This document shows positions 1 through 4,519 of a stretch of DNA of 6,321 nucleotides, piece after piece (the first letter of the stretch is position 1; the number at the start of each line of letters is the position of its first letter). Under the pieces are notes generated by a model. It was not told the DNA's origin. It saw only the letters and a program-made list of their open reading frames with translations, and did not search any database. Both the position numbers and the translations under genes were made by a program. This DNA comes from Eubacteriales bacterium (GTDB taxonomy: Bacteria; Bacillota; Clostridia; Oscillospirales; CAG-272): NCBI GenBank assembly GCA_028709565.1, contig JAQVWU010000184.1, positions 1 through 6,321 of the forward strand, read 5' to 3'.

Positions 1-2646
1 ATCCGATAACTCTTCTTTGTCAATTTTCCCGTGGGCTATCGCTATTTTTGCTTCAGGTACCATGGATGCGATTCGCGATACTGCATGATTAATTGAGACA
101 ATTCGATTATGAAGATAAAATACCTGCCCGCCGCGTCTGAGTTCTTTTTTAATAGCTTCGCCTATTATTAATTCATCATATTCAAGGACATATGTCTGGA
201 CAGGCAATCTGTCACCGGGGGCTTCCTCCAGAATTGACATATCACGGATTCCCGACATTGCCATATTAAGTGTTCTGGGAATAGGTGTTGCCGTCAACGT
301 CAGGGCATCGATATTATGCGATAGCTGTTTTAATTTTTCTTTATGGGTTACACCGAATCGCTGTTCCTCGTCAATGATTATTAACCCCAGATCTTTAAAA
401 ACAATATCTTTCGATAATAAACGGTGAGTTCCTACAATTATATCAATTTCACCACGTCTCAAACGGCGGATTATTTCCTGCTGCTGCCGTGTGTTCCGGA
501 ATCGCGAGAGCATATCAACATTTATGGCAAAAGCACGCATACGTGATAACAATGTTTGATAATGCTGCAATGCCAGTATTGTAGTCGGAACCAGTATTGC
601 TACCTGTTTGGACGCGTTTACGGCTTTGAAGGCGGCGCGCAGCGCAACCTCCGTTTTACCGAAACCAACGTCGCCGCACAGCAGGCGGTCCATTGGCACG
701 GCTTTTTCCATATCTGTTTTTATTTCCTCGGTGGACTCAAGTTGTCCGTCGGTTTCCTCGAATTCGAATGCCTCCTCAAATTCACGCTGGCTATCGTCAT
801 CGGGATAAAAAGCAAAACCCTCCATGCGTAAACGTTGAGCGTATAATTTAATAAGATCCTTAGCCATGTTTTTTGCGGCAGTTTTCACCCGGATTTTTGT
901 TTTTTGCCATTCAGTACCGCCCATACGGGATAATTTCAAGAGACCGTCCTCTGTATGAGCACCTATATATTTGGAAACTATATCCAGTTGATTCGTCGGC
1001 AGATATAGTACATCAGAACCGGCATATTTTATTTTTACAAAATCCTTTATAACTCCGTCAACCGTAAGATTTTCAAGCCCAAGATATTGTCCTATACCGT
1101 GATTGTCATGAACTACATAATCGCCGGTGTTTAAATCGGCATATGACATTATTTTTTCTTTAGCCGAACGTTTATTATGTGACTTTCGCTTTTTCGCAAT
1201 AACCGAGCGGGAGTAACTGCCGGCGTTGGCGTACATGGTCATGACTGTAAAACGCGAAACGGTAAGCTCAAAACCCTGGAAGTTAACACCTGATAATATA
1301 CAGGGAATGTTTGGGGCAGGTTCGGCAGAGTTTGCAATAACTACATGAATATTGTTGTCGGTCAATATGGTGCGCAGATTTTTTGCCATAGTTTCGCTTT
1401 CACACAGCATTACAACAGTAAAACCGCCTCGAATATAGCTGTCGAGATCCTCTCTCAGAAGGTCGATGTTGTCCGCGTAGGATACTGTTTGTTTGCTGGG
1501 TATATTGAAAATTCCCGATAAACGCCGCCCGGTCATACCGGTCGCAAAGGTGTCGACGATAACAGACGGATGATTCTCAACATAATTTTCGTAGTCAACC
1601 GCCCATTTATTGAAATCAGCGTATTTGGAACTCAAGGTTCCTTCTTCAAGCAGTTCGGTAACAGACTGTCTGACATGCCATTCTGATGATTTCAATTTGT
1701 CGGACACGGCATTCCATTCCTCTGTTATTATCAAAGGAACATCGTCAAAATAATCGAGAAGACAAAATCTCTCGGGATATATGAGTATAATATATTTATC
1801 CAAAAAATTAAGTTCGGTACCGGATTCGGCAGCTTCAAACTCGGCACGCAATATCTCAGCGGTCCGTGCGTCGGATGTCTTTTTAATTTGCGTTGTTATT
1901 ACCTTTTTAAGCTCATTTTTCTTAGCTTCGTTAAGTAATATCTCTCTTGCCGGTGTAATGTTGACCGATTGAATATTTTCAATACGCCTCTGGGTTAAGA
2001 TATCGAATATATCAAGTTTTTCTATCTCGTCACCAAAGAATTCAGCCCGTATCGGATATTCACATTTTGGCGGAAATATATCCAGTATACCTCCGCGTAC
2101 CGAATATTGACCCGCTCCGTCCACCATATCTACACGGATATAACCTGAACTGTCCAAAAATGATATCAACTCAATCATATCATATTCGCTGCCGATTTCA
2201 ACGGTAAGCGAGGTATTAATAAATACATCTTTCGGGATAGTATATTGAAGCGCGGCGTCCGGAGTTGCAATGACAATATCATAATTGTCTGAAACAACGG
2301 CAGAAATAACCGATAGCCTCTCATGTTCATACTCATGAGAAGCGGTAACATTGTGAAAGATAAAGTCGCGAGCCGGATAATTGAATACATTCAACTTTGA
2401 TTCGGTACATGCGTTGAATATCTTAATCGCTTGTTTTTCGTCGGGAACAATCAATAAAAATCCTTTACCGTAAAGTCTTTTTATGTCCGAAGCAAGGGAA
2501 ATATAGAACGCTATCCGAGCCCCTTCACATAACCCCGTAACAAGGATAGGAAGCGGGTTTTTTTTGGTGATTTGTTCATGTGCGGTTTTAAGGATTTCTG
2601 TATATTCATTTTCACGTTTAATACTGTCCGTAATAATTTTATTCAT
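1..2646 (-). CDS. mfd: Transcription-repair coupling factor Mfd (3' end outside window)
   Basis: Mfd is a cytoplasmic ATP-driven DNA translocase that pushes stalled RNA polymerase off damaged DNA and recruits UvrA for nucleotide excision repair. I translated all 882 codons from the ATG at 2646 to the left edge; the frame is open throughout. The UvrB-like N-terminal module shows YPARDFIFHN (about 90-99), HEYEHERL (104-111) and RGGILDIFPP (184-193). The RNA-polymerase-interacting domain starts near 503 (DYVVHDNHGIGQYLGLENL). The RecG-like helicase follows: FEETDGQL, Walker A GDVGFGKT (658-665, Lys664), motif Ia AILVPTTILALQHY (683-696), GTHRLLSKDI, Walker B DEEQRFGV (759-766) and motif III TATPIPRTL (785-793). 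The sequence stops just after VPEAKIAIAHGKI, so helicase motifs V and VI and the C-terminal autoinhibitory domain (roughly 290 residues by comparison with E. coli Mfd) lie outside. As usual in Mfd, the N-terminal UvrB-like module has no functional Walker A. The start is set by TAAGG 7 nt upstream, which overlaps the pth stop codon. It is the last visible gene of the prs-pth-mfd operon. Confidence 0.97.
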   Translation of the reverse strand, partial: MNKIITDSIKRENEYTEILKTAHEQITKKNPLPILVTGLCEGARIAFYISLASDIKRLYGKGFLLIVPDEKQAIKIFNACTESKLNVFNYPARDFIFHNVTASHEYEHERLSVISAVVSDNYDIVIATPDAALQYTIPKDVFINTSLTVEIGSEYDMIELISFLDSSGYIRVDMVDGAGQYSVRGGILDIFPPKCEYPIRAEFFGDEIEKLDIFDILTQRRIENIQSVNITPAREILLNEAKKNELKKVITTQIKKTSDARTAEILRAEFEAAESGTELNFLDKYIILIYPERFCLLDYFDDVPLIITEEWNAVSDKLKSSEWHVRQSVTELLEEGTLSSKYADFNKWAVDYENYVENHPSVIVDTFATGMTGRRLSGIFNIPSKQTVSYADNIDLLREDLDSYIRGGFTVVMLCESETMAKNLRTILTDNNIHVVIANSAEPAPNIPCILSGVNFQGFELTVSRFTVMTMYANAGSYSRSVIAKKRKSHNKRSAKEKIMSYADLNTGDYVVHDNHGIGQYLGLENLTVDGVIKDFVKIKYAGSDVLYLPTNQLDIVSKYIGAHTEDGLLKLSRMGGTEWQKTKIRVKTAAKNMAKDLIKLYAQRLRMEGFAFYPDDDSQREFEEAFEFEETDGQLESTEEIKTDMEKAVPMDRLLCGDVGFGKTEVALRAAFKAVNASKQVAILVPTTILALQHYQTLLSRMRAFAINVDMLSRFRNTRQQQEIIRRLRRGEIDIIVGTHRLLSKDIVFKDLGLIIIDEEQRFGVTHKEKLKQLSHNIDALTLTATPIPRTLNMAMSGIRDMSILEEAPGDRLPVQTYVLEYDELIIGEAIKKELRRGGQVFYLHNRIVSINHAVSRIASMVPEAKIAIAHGKIDKEELSD

Positions 2647-2653
2647 CTGTTTG

Positions 2654-2658
2654 CCTTA
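2654..2658 (-). promoter_or_regulatory. Ribosome binding site of mfd overlapping the pth stop codon
   Basis: On the minus strand TAAGG lies 7 nt upstream of the mfd ATG. Its TAA is the pth stop codon, so ribosomes finishing pth arrive directly on the mfd initiation site. This suggests translational coupling of the two genes, which is an inference from the spacing. Confidence 0.65.
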
Positions 2659-3279
2659 ATTGTAAGTGTTCATAGCGATATCGGTATTGCCCTTAATGAT
2701 AAGCTCAGCGCAGGGCAGGGAAGCTTTAATGCATTTGTAAAATGATTCTCTTGATTCGTCACTGACATTACTCAAAACCCAGTCCATCAGTTCCCAGCCC
2801 GGCGGCGGCATTCCCACTCCGATTTTAATGCGCTTGATTTCGTCGGTTCCGAGATGTTTGATAATACTTTCTACTCCTTTATGACCGCCGTCACTGCCTT
2901 TACGTTTTACCCGCATTACACCGGGTGCCAAATTTATGTCATCAAAAATAATTAATATGTTTTCTTTTGGAATTTTATAAAAATCCACCGCTTCGCGCAG
3001 CGATTCACCTGATTTGTTCATATATGTTTGCGGTTTTAACAGCAACACACGCGTATCGGCGATTGTGCCTTCACCGCATAGCGCTTTGAACTTCAGGCGA
3101 TTAGTTTTAATATTTGCTTTTTGTGAAATATAATCTATACACATAAATCCTGCATTATGTCGATTTTGGGAGTAAGAATTGCCGGGATTGCCTAACCCGC
3201 ATATAATAAAACCGATCGGTTTACCGGCTTCGGGTGGTTTGTTTCTTATTTTATCAAATAAATCGAAAATATTGCTCAT
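2656..3279 (-). CDS. pth: Peptidyl-tRNA hydrolase
   Basis: Pth hydrolyses the ester bond of peptidyl-tRNAs dropped by stalled or aborting ribosomes, freeing tRNA for reuse; it acts in the cytoplasm as a monomer. The 207-residue product carries the family motifs in order: GLGNPG (28-33, Asn31 = E. coli Asn10), RHNAGF (40-45, catalytic His41 = His20), KPQTYMNKSGE (82-92, Met87/Asn88 = Met67/Asn68), IIFDDINLAPG (110-120, Asp113 = Asp93) and GSDGGHKG (128-135, His133 = His113). The residue after His133 is Lys, where E. coli and B. subtilis have Asn (Asn114 in E. coli). The protein is about 13 residues longer than the E. coli enzyme, mainly from an N-terminal leader of about 20 residues (rich in Asp, Lys, Phe) before the first beta-strand. 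I recall similar leaders in Ruminococcaceae-type Pth, but could not check. ATG at 3279 is the only conventional in-frame start ahead of the core, but its AGGAG is 13 nt away (see findings). It lies 27 nt after prs and 9 nt before mfd in the same operon. Confidence 0.96.
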   Translation of the reverse strand: MSNIFDLFDKIRNKPPEAGKPIGFIICGLGNPGNSYSQNRHNAGFMCIDYISQKANIKTNRLKFKALCGEGTIADTRVLLLKPQTYMNKSGESLREAVDFYKIPKENILIIFDDINLAPGVMRVKRKGSDGGHKGVESIIKHLGTDEIKRIKIGVGMPPPGWELMDWVLSNVSDESRESFYKCIKASLPCAELIIKGNTDIAMNTYN

Positions 3280-3292
3280 ATTAATGATATTG

Positions 3293-3297
3293 CTCCT
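3293..3297 (-). promoter_or_regulatory. Ribosome binding site of pth, unusually distant
   Basis: AGGAG on the minus strand is the only good Shine-Dalgarno match between prs and pth. It ends 13 nt before the ATG at 3279, longer than the usual 5-9 nt, but exactly 7 nt before an in-frame ATT codon at 3285-3283. Either the ATG is used at a suboptimal distance, perhaps helped by ribosomes ending at prs, or initiation is at a rare codon. Confidence 0.55.
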
Positions 3298-3306
3298 GAA
3301 CTTGAC

Positions 3307-4272
3307 TTAATATCTGTTAAACATGGTGGAAACGGGGAGATTTTCATATATTCTCTGAATGGTTTCCGCAAATACAGAGGATGTATGCAGGATTTTTATT
3401 TTGCTTATCTGTTTTACTGAGGGAATTTCAATGGTATCAAGTAAAACAACCTCTTCTATCACACTATGATTAAGCCTGCTGACCGCTTCACCTGATAATA
3501 CTCCATGTGTTGCGCAGGCGTAAACGCTTTTTGCTCCGCCGCTGTCAATAAGAGCCTGTGCTGCGTTGCATATTGTTCCGGCTGTGTCAATCATGTCGTC
3601 AACCAAAATACATATCCTGTTTCTGACATCTCCGATAATATTACATACTTCACTTTCACCGGGACGCGGTCTTTTTTTATCAATTATGGCTATAGGTGCT
3701 CCGCTTATACGGGAAAAAGTCCGCGCTCGGTTTACCGAACCAAAATCGGGCGAAATAATCGTTACATTTTCGAAGCAATCGGACAACATATCAAGATAAT
3801 AAGGGGCTAATATCGCAACTCCGCTTAAATGATCAACGGGAATGTCAAAAAAACCCTGTAGTTGCGGGGCATGCAGATCCATTGTTAATATACGGTCAGC
3901 GCCGGCGATTGTGATAATATTCGCCACTAGCTTAGCCGAAATAGGGTCGCGCGCTTTAGCTTTTCTGTCCTGACGCGCATAACCGAAATAAGGTATTACC
4001 GCGGTTATACGTCCTGCCGAAGCACGGCGAAAGGCATCAATCATGATAAGCAGTTCCATAATATTTTCATTTACGGGAAATGAAGTTGATTGTACAATAA
4101 AAACATCACAGCCGCGTACCGTTTCTTTTATGGCAACCTCAATTTCACCGTCCGAAAAACGACCGACTTCGGAAAGACCCAGGGACATCCCCAGTTCCGC
4201 CGCAATTTCTTTTGCCAGTGGTATATTGGAATTCGCAGCGAAGATCTTCATTTCTTTTTCGTGTGAAAACAT
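3307..4272 (-). CDS. prs: Ribose-phosphate pyrophosphokinase (PRPP synthetase)
   Basis: The enzyme transfers the beta,gamma-diphosphoryl group of ATP to ribose 5-phosphate, giving PRPP and AMP; PRPP feeds purine, pyrimidine, NAD, histidine and tryptophan synthesis. The 321-residue protein matches the 315-320 residues of class I bacterial enzymes end to end. Visible motifs are RFSDGE (38-43), RGCDVFIVQST (53-63), PVNENIMELLIMIDAFRRASA (66-86), the ATP-binding loop YARQDRKAKARDPISAK (98-114), the metal site MDLHAPQLQGFFD (131-143), SPDFGSVNRAR (174-184), the flexible catalytic loop IIDKKRPRPG (196-205) and the PRPP-binding signature ILVDDMIDTAGTI (222-234). The C-terminus (PVSTMFNRY) matches the family's SxxF ending. 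SPDxGSV instead of the B. subtilis SPDHGGV looks like family variation. The start at 4272 was chosen over Met8 because AAGAGG lies 6 nt upstream of it, and B. subtilis Prs has a similar leader before KIF. It is first in the prs-pth-mfd operon, behind a strong promoter; no glmU precedes it and no ctc follows, unlike B. subtilis. Confidence 0.98.
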   Translation of the reverse strand: MFSHEKEMKIFAANSNIPLAKEIAAELGMSLGLSEVGRFSDGEIEVAIKETVRGCDVFIVQSTSFPVNENIMELLIMIDAFRRASAGRITAVIPYFGYARQDRKAKARDPISAKLVANIITIAGADRILTMDLHAPQLQGFFDIPVDHLSGVAILAPYYLDMLSDCFENVTIISPDFGSVNRARTFSRISGAPIAIIDKKRPRPGESEVCNIIGDVRNRICILVDDMIDTAGTICNAAQALIDSGGAKSVYACATHGVLSGEAVSRLNHSVIEEVVLLDTIEIPSVKQISKIKILHTSSVFAETIQRIYENLPVSTMFNRY

Positions 4273-4278
4273 AATTTA

Positions 4279-4284
4279 CCTCTT
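4279..4284 (-). promoter_or_regulatory. Ribosome binding site of prs
   Basis: AAGAGG on the minus strand lies 6 nt upstream of the ATG at 4272. It decides the start at 4272 over the internal Met at codon 8, which has no comparable site. Confidence 0.75.
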
Positions 4285-4320
4285 ATCAGCATAATCATAT
4301 TTGTTTTTTATCATACTTAT

Positions 4321-4349
4321 ATTATAATCCAAAGATATAACGTTTTCAA
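4321..4349 (-). promoter_or_regulatory. Sigma-70/sigma-A promoter of the prs-pth-mfd operon
   Basis: On the minus strand, -35 TTGAAA (4349-4344, 5 of 6 consensus bases), a 17-nt spacer and a perfect -10 TATAAT (4326-4321) form a near-consensus promoter. Transcription would start near 4314, giving a leader of about 40 nt before prs. No second promoter or terminator is seen further along the operon. The -35 box is flanked just upstream (4353-4381) by a long AT-rich inverted repeat that could act as an operator, activator site or UP-like element. Confidence 0.8.
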
Positions 4350-4352
4350 GTC

Positions 4353-4381
4353 TTTGTATTTATATATAATATAAATACAAA
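4353..4381. repeat. Perfect 13-bp inverted repeat with 3-nt centre, beside the prs promoter
   Basis: TTTGTATTTATAT (4353-4365), ATA, then ATATAAATACAAA (4369-4381) are exact reverse complements. Symmetry stops at 4352/4382. The element lies 3 bp upstream of the prs -35 box and about 80 bp upstream of the candidate ppdK -10. It is almost pure A/T with one symmetric G-C pair per arm and has no GC stem plus U-run arrangement, so it is not an intrinsic terminator. A dimeric-regulator site or an AT-rich UP-type or curved element are the likely readings; no known operator consensus was recognised. The plus strand also contains TATAAT (4365-4370) inside it, with only a poor -35 partner. Confidence 0.8.
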
Positions 4382-4414
4382 TCATACTATAACCTCGTAT
4401 ATATTTGCTATTTA

Positions 4415-4433
4415 AAATAATTGTAAATTATTT
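4415..4433. repeat. Short AT-rich palindrome (8-3-8) upstream of ppdK
   Basis: AAATAATT (4415-4422), GTA, AATTATTT (4426-4433) are perfect reverse complements. In DNA this AT-rich an 8-bp arm can arise by chance, so its status as an operator is weak. It lies just upstream of the candidate ppdK promoter elements. Confidence 0.35.
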
Positions 4434-4449
4434 AACAAAAGTATGGTAT

Positions 4450-4471
4450 TTTAAACATTATTATGTTAAAA
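4450..4471. repeat. Imperfect inverted repeat (9-4-9) overlapping the candidate ppdK -10
   Basis: TTTAAACAT (4450-4458) and ATGTTAAAA (4463-4471) pair at 8 of 9 positions around a 4-nt centre. The right arm covers most of the extended -10 candidate TGTTAAAAT (4464-4472), the position expected for a repressor site, but AT richness makes chance symmetry quite possible. Confidence 0.35.
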
Positions 4472-4472
4472 T
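4464..4472 (+). promoter_or_regulatory. Candidate extended -10 promoter of ppdK
   Basis: TGTTAAAAT fits the extended -10 form TGnTATAAT with one mismatch in the hexamer. No good -35 lies 17 nt upstream (TGGTAT at 4444-4449 matches poorly); a TTAACA (4432-4437) exists but pairs better with a weaker CATTAT (4456-4461). Transcription would begin near 4479, leaving a leader of about 40 nt with GGAGGG at 4503. Promoter-like matches are frequent in sequence this AT-rich, so confidence is modest. Confidence 0.4.
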
Positions 4473-4502
4473 ATACGCTGGACAAAAAAAATTTTAGATA
4501 TT

Positions 4503-4508
4503 GGAGGG
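4503..4508 (+). promoter_or_regulatory. Ribosome binding site of ppdK
   Basis: GGAGGG is a strong Shine-Dalgarno sequence 11 nt upstream of the ATG at 4520, slightly more distant than usual. No other start codon in the ppdK frame lies nearer, and the protein family N-terminus begins here, so this start is well supported. Confidence 0.7.
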
Positions 4509-4519
4509 CAATATTAAAT

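Noticed and set aside
174..184. Prs motif SPDFGSVNRAR (residues 174-184 of the protein encoded at 4272-3307) as a defective active site
   Set aside because: The position after Asp varies among good PRPP synthetases (His in B. subtilis, Ile in E. coli), and all catalytic loop and PRPP-binding residues are intact. The coordinates in this entry are residue numbers.
556..831. Plus-strand open frames of 66-91 codons at 556-831 and 608-808
   Set aside because: They lie antisense to the Walker A and preceding helicase region of mfd, have no ribosome site of note and encode low-complexity Ser/Phe-rich peptides; they are shadows of the conserved mfd frame.
2175..2390. Minus-strand 71-codon open frame inside mfd
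   Set aside because: It overlaps, in another frame, the YPARDF...HEYEHERL region of mfd, whose own frame is intact and conserved.
3505..3810. Plus-strand Cys-rich open frame of 101 codons opposite prs, plus smaller ones at 3566-3799 and 4043-4294
   Set aside because: The Cys-rich look comes from antisense reading of Ala/Thr/Gly codons in the PRPP-binding region of prs. No promoter or ribosome site supports it.
4365..4370. Plus-strand TATAAT as the main ppdK -10 box
   Set aside because: Its best -35 partner (TTTTCA at 4343-4348, 16-nt spacing) is poor, it sits inside the palindrome, and it would give a long leader of about 140 nt; kept only as a minor possibility.
4353..4381. The perfect inverted repeat as an intrinsic terminator or attachment site
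   Set aside because: The stem is nearly all A-T, there is no GC-rich stem followed by a U-run, and no integrase, tRNA or other mobile gene is near.
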